64,000 nt of DNA from Blastocystis sp. Blastoise (taxonomy: Eukaryota > Sar > Bigyra > Opalinata > Blastocystidae), in NCBI GenBank assembly GCA_039096225.1, contig JBBPEB010000020.1, positions 150,001 through 214,000 on the forward strand, written 5' to 3'. The translations under genes were made by a program, and so were the position numbers. Positions 1 to 18,174 of this stretch are shown one piece after another; the stretch's first letter is position 1; every line of letters starts with the position of its first letter. Below the pieces are notes generated by a model, which was not told where the DNA came from, ran no database searches, and worked only from the letters and a program-made list of their open reading frames with translations.

Positions 1-3458
<3,458 letters not shown>

Positions 3459-3616
3459 TCAATTGACATTTTATTAATTTAAATAAGAAAACACTTTTTT
3501 AGTTTGCTTTCTATTTTATAGTAAAACATGGGAATCGTTTATATTTCAAGTCAGAAAACATATTTTTTCATGTTAATTTCTTATTTATATTTCGATGTCT
3601 TTATAAATTACTAAAT
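3459..3616. promoter_or_regulatory. Divergent promoter region
   Basis: This 158-bp spacer separates the start codons of the ROK-like gene (minus) and the Asteroid-like gene (plus). It must hold both promoters. I see no recognisable motif beyond A/T-rich stretches. Confidence 0.4.
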
Positions 3617-4921
3617 ATGGGGATTCCCGGTTTAATGTCCTATATCTGTAGTAACTCGAAATGTTGTTCTGAAAAGAAGTATATTTATTCAATTAAATAC
3701 ATATAATGTTCATTACTATTGTTAAAGATGTTTTTCTTCGAGTGTTGATGCTGTCATTGATGGCTCAGCTTTACGTTACGCACTTTTTAATCATTTTAAC
3801 AATATTCCTAATGATGGCTGTGGTCAGATTCTTGAAGAACGTATTATTTCGTTTATAACTCGCCTTCAAGAAATGAATATTATAATAAAATATATTGTTT
3901 TTGATTCAGTGTCTGTAGATGATAAATTAAGTACTGTTCTTATTCGAAGAAATAGAAAAGTCACTCAATCGATTGCTGACTATAAAAAAATCACAAAATC
4001 TTTATGTCTAAGTGGTATACATGTTTTTATTTGATATAAAATTAAGTCTACGGTTTATTACGTTTTTTATTACCTCTAGCTGTTCCTCCAACTCTACATG
4101 ATCAGATGAATTCTATTTTTTATAAACTTCGCCATTATTTCTCTACAGAAATTTATGTTATTAATTCTGTTTTAGATGCCGATCAGTATATACTTTAAAA
4201 TCAATATGTTTTTTAATATATATTGAAATAAATAAATTTTAAAAAAATAAACTTTTTTTTTAAACATATATAGACAAATATCAAGTATTGCTTATCATCA
4301 TAACTGTGTTGTATTAAGTAATGATAGTGATATGTTTCTGTATAACTCCCCAGGAGTTATTTTATTAAAAGATCTTGATTTTCTATTCTCAAAAAATTAT
4401 ACGAAGAATTGTATATACATATGTTTATTTTATATTGATTATGATGAAAATGTAAAATGCTTATTTATTCATTTTATATTTATGATGATATAATATAATA
4501 TATATATATAGTAAAAGTACCTATTCAAATATATAAATTTGATTTAATTTCTTCCTTTTTAAAATTAGATCCCTCACAAATTCCGTTCTTTTCTGTTTTA
4601 GCGGGAGCAGATAACTGTAAAATTCATGGAATTAATTCTTATGGTATATATATATATATATTCTTTTTTTATCTATAAATATATATATATATATTTATAT
4701 TATAGATTTAAAATATTCATTATCATTAATTCATGATTTCCACGGGGATATCTCAGAAATACTTCCAAAAGTAAAAGATATTCTTGAAAAAAGAACAGAT
4801 AGTGAACTTATTAATGATGTATATATATATAGATTTTATATGTATAGATTATGTATATTATAGATTTTATCATTAGATATATTATATATATATATATATT
4901 ATAGATTTTCATTAGATACAT

Positions 4922-4953
<32 letters not shown>

Positions 4954-5582
4954 ATTTTATAGATTTTCATTAGATACATTATATATATATATATATACTT
5001 TATATATATTATAGATTTTATCATTAGATACGTTATATGATTCTTCGTCAACTTCTTCATCGTTATATTCTCCATTCTCAACATATATACATGATTATTA
5101 TGAAAATATTGAAATTATTGAAAATGAAAAAAGTATGCATAAATAATATTACATTATATAATATAATACTATATAAATAATATAATATTATATATATTGA
5201 TAGACCTAAATGATATCTATATACTCATGAATAATGGGGGTCTCCCTCTTTCTCTACTTTCTCTTTTTCTCACGGGAATTATCAATACTCAAGATCCACG
5301 ATTCTCTACTATGAAATTATATAATACCTTTGAAGGAATTATTTTTCCATTATGGAAACAATTTATAGAAAAATTTTTAACAGATGTCCGTTCTATATAT
5401 AAATTTATATATATGGATAAAATTCTTGATATTCCCACGAATAATATGAATAATAATCCTATTCAATTCTTACTGAAAATGGCTGAAAATTATACTCAGC
5501 CTCTTTCAGTCTCTTTCAATTCATTCTTATCGCTATTTCCTATTACACTTCCTTTGCATTTATTCTCTTTTACAGAACAAGG

Positions 5583-5614
<32 letters not shown>

Positions 5615-6260
5615 TATTAATATTGTTCGTATTTAACTATATTCATTATATATATCTATATCAATTTTTTTTACAAAAAATAGATAATTATTCAAATACT
5701 ACTGATATTTTGTTTGAGAATAACTACGGGAATAATATAAATGACATTCATATTCATCCTCTTCTTATTATTTGCTTATTGTATGTATTATAAATATATA
5801 TACATTATATATACATATATATATATATATATATAATTTATCAAATAGAATAATAAAGAAATCCATGCCTACATTCCCACGGTTATTGTATAATTCAATT
5901 ATTTTTTCAATATACTCAAATCACAAACATGGTATATTGATTATATATATATATATTTATTTAATATATATATATATTAGTGTTTATATATATAATATTT
6001 CTATATATATATTTATTTACTATATATATATATATTAGTGTTTATATATATAATATTTCTATATATATATTTATTTACTATATATATAGAGAAAGATAAA
6101 TGTGTTGTTAATGCTTCAATTTTTGAATATATAGAAATGTTTAGAGTATATATATATTTATGTAATGAATATATATATACTTTATTATTTATATATATAG
6201 TATCTTTTCAACAGTCTTCATCCTATGTGCTCGTTTTTCATTAATACATCTCAATATAAC
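3617..6260 (+). CDS. Asteroid-like XPG/PIN-family nuclease, multi-exon
   Basis: This is an Asteroid-homologue-type member of the XPG/FEN1 (PIN-like) nuclease superfamily, a family tied to DNA repair or signalling. Phase-consistent exons are 3617-3678, 3728-4014, 4080-4185, 4274-4410, 4512-4643, 4706-4818, 5015-5132, 5204-5581, 5684-5780, 5849-5931, 6090-6145 and 6201-6260. Every intron is GT..AG, usually GTAT...TAG, 49-196 nt and TA-rich. The protein starts MGIPGLMSYI, the classic XPG-N opening, followed by VIDGSALRY with the first metal-binding Asp. The fourth exon has NCVVLSNDSDMFLY, the XPG-I-like acidic motif, and a following segment reads FFSVLAGADN, matching the family's LLGNDY position. 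No in-frame stop occurs across the 12 exons. The 3' end after 6260 is unresolved; a terminal exon may lie further on. This gene argues that the host uses standard stop codons. Confidence 0.82.
4866..5014 (+). repeat. Tandem copies of a splice acceptor plus exon start
   Basis: Four to five copies of a ~35-50 bp unit (TTATAGATTTT, then CATTAGATAC, then (TA)n) lie inside intron 6 of the Asteroid-like gene. The last copy is the true acceptor and first codons of the exon beginning at 5015, so the intron carries duplicated decoys of its own 3' splice site. Confidence 0.8.
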
Positions 6261-6591
6261 TATGTATATATATATATATATATAATATCTTATATATATA
6301 TATATATATAACATGAAATTATAGATAATATCATTATATATTTATCATAACACACTATAGAATACATTAAATATATAGGATATATGTTATAATTATATAT
6401 ATCATTTATATACATGTTCTGAGCAACAATATGAAAAATGCCCATTGTTTAATTGCTACAAAGGAACCAAAGAAGAGTGTATCTCGAATATTCAATACTT
6501 AGAAAATCTATATACAAAATTGTAATGTGGTCATTGTGTCGATAATAACATTGGTTTTGTATTATATATTCTTAATACATTATTAGGTATT
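6261..6591 (+). other. AT-rich stretch with a short Cys-rich reading frame
   Basis: (TA)n DNA is followed at ~6420-6590 by a frame reading YEKCPLFNCYKG and, past a stop, CGHCVDNNIGF. It looks like a degraded zinc-binding exon, either the tail of the Asteroid-like gene or the N-terminal part of a transposase copy. I could not assign it. Confidence 0.3.
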
Positions 6592-6887
6592 TCTACAATT
6601 CACTCGTTTTTTTCTCGATTATGACTCGTTTTTAAATTTTTATGTGTAAATTATTATCAGTTTAAACATTCATATATGTTAACTTTTTTTCATTTGTTTG
6701 TTTTTTCATGAATGAAAAGTGTTCTATATTGTAAAAATCAAAGAAACTTTTTAAAATTCGAACATGATTCTTTGTCGAATACAGAATATTACAAAAACAT
6801 TTGCTATTTTTTATAAGTATACGTAGAGAAAGAGACACATATCATAAAAAATATAAAAAAATATAAAAAGTATCAAATTAATAATAT

Positions 6888-8335
<1,448 letters not shown>

Positions 8336-8441
8336 TAAGACGTTTTCTTTACCTGTATTACTTTAAGCGTTAAAGAAATATTTAAAAAAAATATTCTAGA
8401 AAAACGAGTCATAATCGAGAAAAAAACGAGTGAATTGTAGA

Positions 8442-9646
8442 TCTCTTCTGTTTTAATCAAGAAGATTCTTTATTAATACATCTTTTGGATATTCAAGCAG
8501 ATATTATCAATAATTCAAAATAAAGAAATGTCATAGATCAAAAGAGAATTAAATATGTTAGAAACAAAATGTACTATATTTATGCTCATTTATGATCTAA
8601 AATTACCAGAAGAGTTCATTACTAGTCAGCTTCATTATAGTATCCATCTTTTTCAGTCAATAGAAAACATACGTAGTCTTCAGTATTGTAGTACATGGAA
8701 TTCAAAGATACTACTCGAAGATTAAGAGAGCAACATTGGGGGGACTAAATTTTATCAAATCAGCCATGTTGGGTGTATCTCAAAACTAAATAGTAGATAT
8801 AACTGCTACTTCAAGCATCAGTGATTTCTTAAACAATTGTAGAACAGATAATATAGAATCAAATAATTTCAATAGGAATATAAATACTAACAATCAAGGT
8901 GATAATGGTTTTAATAATATTCAAATAAATGAAATAGTAGGACAATCATTGGAGCAATTCAAAGAAGTTATATATAACAATGACTCTTTCCATAAATATA
9001 TTCAATTAGAGGAATTTGAGGAGTAGATGAATGTAATACTAATAATATTATTACTCCTTCATTGTTGGTTAATATTATGGGAATTAATAATGATCATTTA
9101 AATAGTATACTATTTAATTGTATTGATATTCATAATTTGACAGTAGACCAAAGAATTGATCTGCTAAATAGTCCATATATGTTTTATTAAATAATGAAAA
9201 ATGCCGAAAACCTAAATATATTTTCCTACTAAGAAATAATGATAAATAATGAACTATTGTTTACAGTAACAGATGAAGATGAAGGAATAGAACAGTTAGA
9301 TAATTCATATTTAATGTATTATGAAAAACAAAATAATATATTAAAGGCTCATTTAATCAAATCATTATTATATATTCAAATAGAAGATATGCTTCTAATA
9401 AAAGTGCACAAATATCCAGAAGCAGAAATATCAAAGAGTGGATTATTTTTCAAAATAAATAATTCTAATCAATTGTATGCTATAAAGTACCTGTACCAAG
9501 TGACCTCCTGTACCAAAGTGACCAGTTTTGAAAATTTTAGTGTTCCCATGGAAATCTACGTTTTTAAAATAAAACAGCACATTATTTCCATGAATATTGT
9601 TTTTTTTAAATATATTTTTTATTTATTATTTAAAAAGCTATTTTAA
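8442..9646 (+). pseudogene. Decayed Transposase_21 (Tnp2-like) copy 2
   Basis: The sequence right of the TIR element matches the 3' half of the transposase gene at 20.9-24.4 kb. NQEDSLL...DIQADIIN matches NQQDSLL...DLQADIIN, and further on the frame at 9239 (EDEGIEQLDNSYLMYYE, YIQIEDMLLIKVHKYPE) matches the same region of copy 1. Frameshifts and stops interrupt it. The 5' half is absent, and the homology ends at ~9482 where a MITE has inserted. A relic, not a gene. Confidence 0.8.
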
Positions 9647-10122
9647 TACTAGTTACATGAATCAGTCACTCCCCTGAGTTCTATGTTTGTTTCAACCATG
9701 TGGTAATTGTCACAAAAAACTGTGACTAAATATTTTTTAAACATTTTTTTTAAATTTTAAAAATTCAATCTAGTTTTATTTGACTGAGTGTAACAGTCAT
9801 TCATTGTCATAACAACTGTCAAGAAAGTGAGGGATGGATCTGATACGTTTATAATTTAATACTAGTTAAACTTCCATTTTTTATTATTATTCATTTTCAT
9901 TATACTTCATATAAAAAAAAACCAAAATACATATCTTTTATAAACGAGAATAAAAAAATTAAGAAAAATAATAAAATAATAAAAAAATATTTATAAAAAA
10001 AAACAATATTCATGAAAATATTATGTTATTGAACTTTAAAAACGTAAATTCTCATGGAAATACAAGCATTTTCAAAAAGTGTCACTTTGGTGCAGAAGGT
10101 TACTTTGGTTTAGGTACTTTAT
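9482..10122. mobile_element. 641-bp MITE with ~120-140-bp inverted ends
   Basis: The ends ATAAAGTACC and GGTACTTTAT are inverted, and the match continues inward (GACC..CTGTACCAAAGTGAC..TTTTGAAAAT, then CATGGAAAT..TACGTTTTTAAA, then CATGAATATTGTTTTTTTT) to about 9620 on the left and 10000 on the right. The interior contains GTGGTAATTGTCACAAAA, related to the interior of the hAT-type MITE at 18.9 kb. It interrupts the decayed transposase copy and carries no ORF of its own. Confidence 0.8.
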
Positions 10123-10147
10123 TTTTAGAATTGAATCCTCTATAGTA

Positions 10148-10399
10148 TTATTTAAGTAATTTGTTTTCAATGCACAAGCTATAAACAACATGATAATCAT
10201 TTATAAAGTAATATATATGTGAGTAATTGATACTGATTTTTGACAATATTGTTGATGTAATAGAATTCACCTGTGTACATATCTCATTACATACATTAAT
10301 AGCATCATCAGGTTCTGTAACCATTTTGCGCTTGGTTGGAGCAGAATCTTGAGTCAAACATTTTCTTAGATGAATAAAACCTATATAGCATAACAACAA
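10148..10399 (-). CDS. Possible small exon(s), unknown
   Basis: An open frame includes a coding-looking stretch (RKCLTQDSAPTKRKMVTEP, then DDAINVCNEICTQ) that could end at the donor GTGAATTC at ~10275. It lies divergent from the basic ORF at 10586. It has no recognised family and may be part of the neighbouring transposon load. Low confidence. Confidence 0.25.
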   Translation of the reverse strand: MLLCYIGFIHLRKCLTQDSAPTKRKMVTEPDDAINVCNEICTQVNSITSTILSKISINYSHIYYFINDYHVVYSLCIENKLLK

Positions 10400-10585
10400 A
10401 AGCCAATAGCAATATTATTTTCAAATATTTCGTTTCCTCGTTCCATTTCTAAAGTATAAATAACAAAATAAAATGCTAAAAAAATAATAATCTACTAAAA
10501 ATTGAATCTTTTTCTGAGTTTTATTTTGAAAATATATTCATTAATTTTCTTAATGATATGTTTGAATAACGATATCACGTACATA

Positions 10586-10729
10586 ATGGATACAAGACAA
10601 CGAACACGAAAAAGAAAAACATCAAGTATTTCAGAATTGCTTTTCTTTCAGTTTAATAATCATCATTACTATATATATGAGAATAGGCAAAAAAATTCTC
10701 ATTGGTCAGTTTTTGGAAAATGCATTTGA
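10586..10729 (+). CDS. Possible small basic ORF, unknown
   Basis: From the ATG at 10586 the frame reads MDTRQRTRKRKTSSISELLF, a basic start like a nuclear localisation signal, and stops after 47 codons. It may be an exon of a transposon accessory gene upstream of the Harbinger-like nuclease. Nothing more can be said. Confidence 0.22.
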   Translation: MDTRQRTRKRKTSSISELLFFQFNNHHYYIYENRQKNSHWSVFGKCI

Positions 10730-11685
10730 TTGGCTAATGTATACTATAGTTTGTGGACACCTCTCCTCTAAACTTACGGGGAGTTAACTTTTGGTTGAAA
10801 CACAGTTCAATACAATATAACGTGTAGTTTTGCAACATATATTTGGTTAAGCGATATTATTTATAATTAAAAAGTTATTAATAAAAGAACAGAAAACATG
10901 ATTTTTGAGTCGTTTTTGATTGGCTCTTTGGGATCATCCCGATAAAAATTGTTGACCAGACAATTGAAAAATGAACATGGGGTAAACTTGATTTTTTCTC
11001 AATCCCACAATATACGTTATCCGTGTTTATTCTTTATATTTATCTATTTTTTAATACTTTTTCATATTGAACACGTGAGGCCTTAACGGTCAAATTTAGA
11101 TTCTTATTTTGACATCATATTCTGATTCAGGAGGTCCAAAAACCTAGGTGTACCAATTTTGAGCTCCTGAGGACGATTTTTGAGTGATCGATATTTTCTT
11201 TGATCTTCTTATAAGGAATCATATTCAACTGATTAATCAGATATATTCAGATTAAATCAGAAACAAGAATATCGAGTCAGACTATATTTAAATTATCAGA
11301 ATTATTTATCATATCATTGCGAAAAATAAGAAATAATTACGATAATAGTGGATTATATGATATCAAACTATTAACATCTAAGAATATTCGATCAGTATGT
11401 ATTATACACATCATTTGCTTGCTAAAAAAATAAAATTATCATATGCGACTGATAACGTCTATCACAAATTGATCTGCGTCATTTTTTATTTGATTGTACA
11501 TATCACATACGTATTGTACTTTTCTAATTACGCGCACTATTTCTATTGATAAAGTATGAATGTTTTTCTTTTAGTCATTACGTATGTATATTATGTATTT
11601 ATTTGCACTAATAAAAAAACTAATACGTCTCACAAAACATTAAAACAATATCTATTTACAAAAGAAATTTATATTTACAATAAAA

Positions 11686-12747
11686 ATGAGTTTGATTGAT
11701 TCGTTTTCTTGTGACATAGAAGAGGAAATAGATAGGGAAGTGGAGGACAATTGCTTAGATCATGATATAACTGTTAATGATCCAGATGAGCAATCATTCT
11801 ACCCTGAATCATTTCAAAGACTCTTAAGTGACTCTTCTTGTAAACAATTGCTGGGTTTTTCTCGTTCAAGATGCGAAATGATAATATAAGATGGTATTTT
11901 TTGTTCAATAATATTATATTTCTCTTATTATACTATTTTTCTAGCAATGTTTAACTTTTAAGGAAACAGAAAAGGTTCGTTGTCTCAAAATAAGTCAATT
12001 TTTTTGGCTTTGGTTTATATAAGAAGATGTTGTACTATTGGAGAATTGGCTACTAAGGTTCATGAAAAACGTAATATCGTTAGAACTGCCGTCTTAAAGG
12101 GAATAGATGCCATAGCAGCTTGCTATGTACCGTTTTGTACAACATTAGGTTGTCCAAAGCTTTCATCTAAGATTAGCGAAGCAGAAAAGCAGCGCCTATC
12201 AGAGCAAGGACAATCTTCACGCTTTATAATCGATGGACGTCATCAACGTATCGCTGCTGTATCGTCTTCATTTGCCCAACGTCGTAAGTTTTTTCCCACA
12301 AATTTCATAGCCCTGGAATGTCAGCTCAATATATTATCAATCATGAGGGTCTATGTATATATGTTTCTCCTTCCCTTCCTGCATCAAACAGCGATATATC
12401 CATGTTTAGATTGAATAAGCACGCAATAATGGCTGGATTAAATGAAATGCTTACTAACATAGGAGATACATTAAGTTCTGTTTATATATTAGCTGATAAA
12501 GGTTATCATTTTGAATCGGATCCTGAACTCTTGACACTTCCTAATGGCGTTAATGATATAACGTTTAATAAGTATAGAATTCTTATAGAAAACTATTTTG
12601 GAAGGATGACTAGAGTATTTCAAGCAGCTTGAGAACCATTTGGCCTTGCTGAAGAACGTTTTGATTCCTTTAATAAAGCCCTTACCCATTTGACAAATCT
12701 GTCCATAATGGATTCACCTTTACGATCAGAGGAATTTAAAGTTCTTT
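11686..12747 (+). pseudogene. PIF/Harbinger-like (DDE_Tnp_4) nuclease pseudogene
   Basis: The 5' exon (11686-11889) encodes an acidic N-terminus. After a likely intron ending TTTTCTAG (~11944) the frame continues with a helix-turn-helix-like part (ELATKVHEKRNIVRTAV) and then the nuclease: FIIDGRHQRI (first Asp), NSDISMF (second Asp), VYILADKGYHF, and NKYRILIENYFGRM (Glu region). These follow the order of PIF/Harbinger HARBI1-type nucleases. A 1-nt shift at the T-run near 12290 separates the two halves, and an in-frame TGA (~12630) and TAG (~12747) interrupt the C-terminus although similarity-like sequence continues past them. Inactive as it stands, unless the T-run shift is an assembly error. 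Confidence 0.72.
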
Positions 12748-14531
12748 AGTGTCACTATGATAAGATTGAACTTATGCATCGCAACAAAGCTGAAAGACAT
12801 AAGGAAGAGCAAAGAAAGTATCAGCAACGATTTAATGCATCTATCTCTAATAATCAATATAAATTTCCATATTATATATATTGTTTTGTTAATTATATAA
12901 CACTCTCCATTCAAGTAAACCCATATTTAAACCATTAAAGACTGATCCTTATGATACAATATGTTGTGACTATATAATAATAATAACTCCCAGTAAAGAA
13001 CAAAACAAGAAGGTACATTAATATTATAATACAAGACAAAGAATAGAAACATAAACATAATAGCAGTTATTAACTTCAGTCATCTATATATAGTAGTCAA
13101 GAAGCATATCCTATTATAATATATATAAAATATAAGTAATTAATAAAATACATACTGTTGTTATTTAGTAGTATGTGTATTGGTCAGGACTATTTGAGAC
13201 CACGATATATCATACATATAGGAGTAATACTATATATCTATATATAATATAAGAGGATGTGTACATAAATACAGTCCAAGGACTGACAGTGGGGCTTTGA
13301 AACTTTGTCCCCTGCTAGAGTTTCTTTTGAAACGAATTATCTTTTTTTAACTGAGTCAAAATATTGCTTATATCCAGAGATATAGCTATTTAAAAATTAC
13401 ATAGAATTCCACTGTTTCCACTGATCATATCAGTAAATACTAAAAAAACAATATAAACTGACGTCATCATTTTATTCTATTGGTGCTTTTTATGTAAATA
13501 TCCAATGATGCAATTGACACATACAACTCACATCATCCACGTCATATAAATTAAATAGATATCATTTGCTAAAAATCAAAATGATCCAATCATTCTATAT
13601 CAAGAAATTTGTCACTTATAATGGTTTCTATTGTCATTGAGTTGATAATTCTAAAATTACCATGAATATTTATACATAATTAATCAGATAAAATAAGTTC
13701 CTTAAAGTCTCATATTATACATGTATTCAGTAATTGAATGTTAATTTGTAAAATAACTCATCAAAGTATCTTTACATCAGCCAATCTGTTTGTTAATTGT
13801 CTTTTTAAAAACAATATTTACAAATAATATGTCTAAAGTCTTAATATACACCAGTGGGCACGATTTTCTTGTTTAGACCGGGTTTGAGCTCTGTTTAGAC
13901 CGAAAATTTTTAAAAAGCGTTCTAAAAATGTTTTTGGATCGGTAAAAAAGTTTTGGATCGAAAAAAAGAATTTATTGTCAGTATTAATTGAATAAAAAAT
14001 GAGTTCGAAATTTTAAATGGCTCTATCTCACTTATATTCATTGATTTTCATTAGTTACACGTTTTTATATACTCCAAATGAGTAGTAGAAACTTTATATG
14101 ATGCCAATATATAATATGTTCAACCTTAATTATTGTCATTTTCATTAAAGCCATGTTATTTGTTAAAGTTAATTGAATGCTAATCTTAGCACGTAGCCTA
14201 TGCAATATCAACATAAAAAAGTAGAATTCGTAAAGAATTTTTTTTCCGATTCTTAGAATTGACTCTTAATTCAATAAGCTTTATTCTATTCAACTTTAGT
14301 CGATCAATGTATCATGAAGACATGACTAATATACATTATTACAATATATTTTTATCAAAACAATTTGTAATCAGTAATCTACTTTTTAGTACTTTTAGAA
14401 TTTCAACAACTTTATATAATTAAATAGTCCATAACTTAATAATGTAATAAAAGGTGTTTACAAATCAATAAATAATATCTAAATAGAAAAAATATATATA
14501 ATAATGAAATAAAAAAGTTTATTATTTTTTC
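12748..14531. other. Non-coding AT-rich stretch
   Basis: Frame remnants of the Harbinger-like tail (KAERHKEEQRKYQQRF) extend to ~12850. After that I see no gene. A slightly GC-richer patch at 13255-13335 and repeated GGATCG/TTTAGACCG words at 13875-13965 have no clear meaning. Confidence 0.5.
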
Positions 14532-16097
14532 TTATAACACTTTTTTATTATTCTTTTTTTTTATGTTTTTCTTTCTTTCTTTTGTGGCAGGTTTTCTTTT
14601 CTTTATAATAGACTTTTGTTTCTTTTCAGGCTCTTTTGGAATAGATGCTATTTCTAAGTATTATATTAAGTATAAAATGAACAAAAAGTAATTATGATAT
14701 TATTATATACCATCATAAGATTCAAGATCCAATGATAAATCTTCTGTTTCTTTATTTTCTTCATTTTCCTCTTCTTCATTAGAATAGCTTGAATCTATGG
14801 CGCGATTTGAACTATTATCTCTAACTTCAGTTTCTAAATTCTCGTTCAAAGTCATTTGTTGTGGAATCTGGTATTACTAGCTTGACTATCGTTTCCCAAA
14901 ACAATTATTTCTTGTTGAACTTTATCACATTCATGTTCTACATCTAAAAATGGAAATATTTTTGATGGATTTTCACTATATATATAAAATTTTATACATG
15001 TAGTCTATTTAGAATTGTATGAAATAAGTATATATTTATAAAGAAATACATATAATATATAAAGCAATATATATATATAAAGAAATATATATATATATAG
15101 TAATAAATAATAAAATATATTATATACCAAAATGTAAAAAAAAGACTTGCAAATAATATAGATATATTATTATTTTCATAATCTCCATCATCTAAGGTGT
15201 AAAAATGATATTTATTCTGTTTATTTTTTATTTTAATAGCAGATATTTTTTCATTTTTATATTTACAATTAAATTCTTTCATGTATGGTGCTTTTTCTAA
15301 GCCTTTGCTTAAAAACAAATCATTATTATTTATCTCCTATATATTATAATATATAATTTCCATAGTATTTTTAGAATTATTTATAAATGTATTAAATTAA
15401 AATAATATAATTACTTTAAATCCTAAAAGCTTATGTAGATGATTATTCTTTCTTTTGCCATTAAAATTTGCCTTAACTAGTTTATTAATTGCAACGAAAT
15501 CTTAACTTTCATTTATCAGAGCAGGGATTTCTTGCAATAAAACTTGACAGACGAATAAATTCTTTATTATTATTCTCAATTGTTTTATATTGCATTTTAC
15601 CACTTTTTCCTTCTAATGAAAACATGAATGCAAAATTGGATCGTATGATTACTGGCATAAATTCACATATTTTATTACAAAGCATCTATATATATATAGT
15701 AATTTAAACTAAATACTTAAATACCTCAACATTTTTTTGGAACGTATTTATCCATAACTTTTCCAGTTCTTGTGAAAATTATTTTGCTTATTACCTCTTC
15801 TAGAATGACGTTTGTAGAATTAGTTTTCAAATTATTTCCTAAATAAAAATAAAAAGTTAAAATGAAAATATACTTTTATATTCAGAGTTAACTTTAAAAA
15901 CAATATTCGATACTATATTCCCAACTTCCCTTTGTATTTCTTTACAAATACTGATAATATCTTTTGAGTTTGAAGGTAAATCTTTTGTTTTATTTCTCGG
16001 AGCTGCACAACACACTTTCTAAGAGGTAAGAAATCTATAAAGAATAACAAATAAAAGTGAGTAGCATACTACCACTAAACCCTTGTTGAGAATCCAT
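14532..16097 (-). CDS. Multi-exon nuclear-type protein, unknown
   Basis: The gene starts at 16097 (MDSQQGFSG, donor GTAGTATG). Coding-looking exons follow at ~16019-15895 (CCAAPRNKTKDLP...REVGNIVSNIV), ~15840-15738 (VILEEVISKIIFTRTGKVMD), ~15685-15505, ~15480-15415 (FNGKRKNNHLHKLLGFK), ~15330-15130 (GLEKAPYMKEFNCKY...DDGDYEN), ~14975-14712 and 14660-14532. The last two exons give an acidic segment (SNEEEENEENKETEDLS) followed by a strongly basic Lys-rich tail, typical of nuclear or chromatin proteins. Exon boundaries in the middle are uncertain, and at least one junction (~14870) needs a shift. No domain was recognised; BEN-like or transposon accessory origin is possible. Confidence 0.45.
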
Positions 16098-16507
16098 TCT
16101 TGTTGGTAAAAGAAAAAAGTACTAAAAAGTCTACTCGTTTTTTTTTTACTGATTCTTATTATTTTATTTGATTATATTATTCTTGATTTTAAAAATACAT
16201 TAGAATCACTTATAATAATGAAAGAAAATAGTATACAGTTCTTTGCAAAATATAAGAATGTGGTTTGCAAAATACTTTCTCTTAAAAATTGAAAATTTTC
16301 ATGTTATTTAAAACTTGTAAAAACTTTCTTTGTAAAAATAAATATTGCAAAATACTTTCTTATACAAATAAAATATTGAAAAATACTTTCTTCAAAGACA
16401 AAAATTTTTTTCATGGAAATTATTATATGTCAAAATACTTTCTTTTTTTTGCAAATTACTTTCTTTTAAAAATATTTATTTATTATTGTAAATTTAAATT
16501 TTTTTGA

Positions 16508-17967
16508 ATGTCCCTTTTTACTGCTGATATTTCAAATCCTGAGAGTCTTCAAGCTTATGTTGACTCTGCTCCTACTGTTATTGAAAACATTCCTTATGTT
16601 CCAATTTCACTTGATGAAGCTGTTAATACACCTATTATTACTAATGTTTTTTCATCAGTTGATAGTCATTCTCAAGTAAATATTTTAGATGCTATTCCCT
16701 CTGTTCCTGAAATTGTAAACAATAATGGAGTTCCTAAAAGAATTAAAGTAAGTCAAGAAAATATTAATTCACTTAAAGATGCTTATGAAAAACATCAAGA
16801 TGAATGGTCGGCACTACAATATTCCTGTCATTGTGGAATTAAGTTGTCTAGAACAAAGAAGTTTCTCACTGACTTAAGAAAAGGAAGATGTATTGATAAA
16901 TCTACTGTGAATAAAGGAAGAAAACGCTTACTAGGTCGAATTCAGTCTAATATGCTAACTAATATGATTAGAAATGATTGTAAGGTATCTCTTCAAACTC
17001 TCTCCGATAATCTGGCAAATCCTGATTTTAATATTCAATCTGAACCTCAACAAGAATTATTAAGTTTAGAAGAAGAACGAATTCGTGAAGAAATTGAACT
17101 AGAAAATATGGTACCTGTACCATCTTCAAATAATAATCAATTGAATGATACTACTTCTATTTCTCCTATTGTTCAACCTCCTTCTTCATCATTAAATCAA
17201 AATACTATTACTGATATTCCTTTGATAAATGAAAATACTTCTATTCGTGTTTCTCCAAGTACTATTAGTAGACATCTTAGATTTAGAATGATTGATTATG
17301 ATCAACCAAATATAACTCTTAAGAGAGTAAGTCATCGTGAAATAAATTCAAACAATCCAGACGCAAAACAAAAGCGTATTGAGACCATCGTTAAACTCAA
17401 TGATATTCTCAATAATGGTACTATTCCTTTATTTAGAGATGAAACTCACTAGAAAGTTGGATTAGTAAAGAATATGGGAAGATCTCCTGTTGGCACTAAG
17501 GCATTTGATAATGCTAATAGAAGAGAAATGGATGTAACTTGTATTGCTGCTATGTCTGACTCTAAAATGGAAGAATGTTATTTACTTAGAGGTAGTATTA
17601 CAGCACCTGTCTTTAAGGCTTATATTCAGAACTTAATAGCTTCTTTGAATCCTAGAGCTACTTATTGTTTCTATATGGATAATGCTAGTATTCATCATGA
17701 TGTTGAAATTGAAGAGTTAATAAAGAAGTCTGGTAATACTATTATCTATTCTGTACCTTATTCTGCTAAAATGAATCCTATTGAGTTCATTTTTGGTGCT
17801 TGGAAACAACGATGTGAAAAGGATATTCGTGTCTGGACAAATCGGGAAGATTTATTAGATAAAATTAAAAATGGATTCTTAACTTTAGAAGAGAATCTTG
17901 TACGTAAGAGGGTTCAACATGTTTTACGCTCTGTTTGGAAGAAAGTCTTAAATGGAGATAATATTTA

Positions 17968-17968
<1 letters not shown>
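16508..17968 (+). pseudogene. Tc1/mariner DD34E transposase with in-frame TAG
   Basis: One continuous frame of 486 codons is broken only by TAG at 17450-17452. The N-terminal ~280 residues hold a helix-turn-helix region (STISRHLRF near 255). The first catalytic Asp is in LFRDETH, immediately before the stop. After it come GRSPVGTKAF and the usual Tc1 core, then YMDNASIHH (second Asp) and, with 34 residues between, MNPIEFIFGAWK (Glu). At the stop the Tc1 family usually has an aromatic or hydrophobic residue, so TAG is most simply a TGG to TAG nonsense change. Downstream reading is undamaged, implying recent inactivation or readthrough. Confidence 0.85.
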
Positions 17969-18006
<38 letters not shown>

Positions 18007-18174
18007 TCTATTATTATATATATGTAATTGTTTTTGTTTTTAATTAATTAATTAATTAATTATTGTTTTGTTAAAAAATAACATTTAATATAAAAATTAG
18101 TTTATATAATAATATGTTATATATAAAGTATAAAAAAAAAATGATATATACATAATGTTCATGTATATACATAA

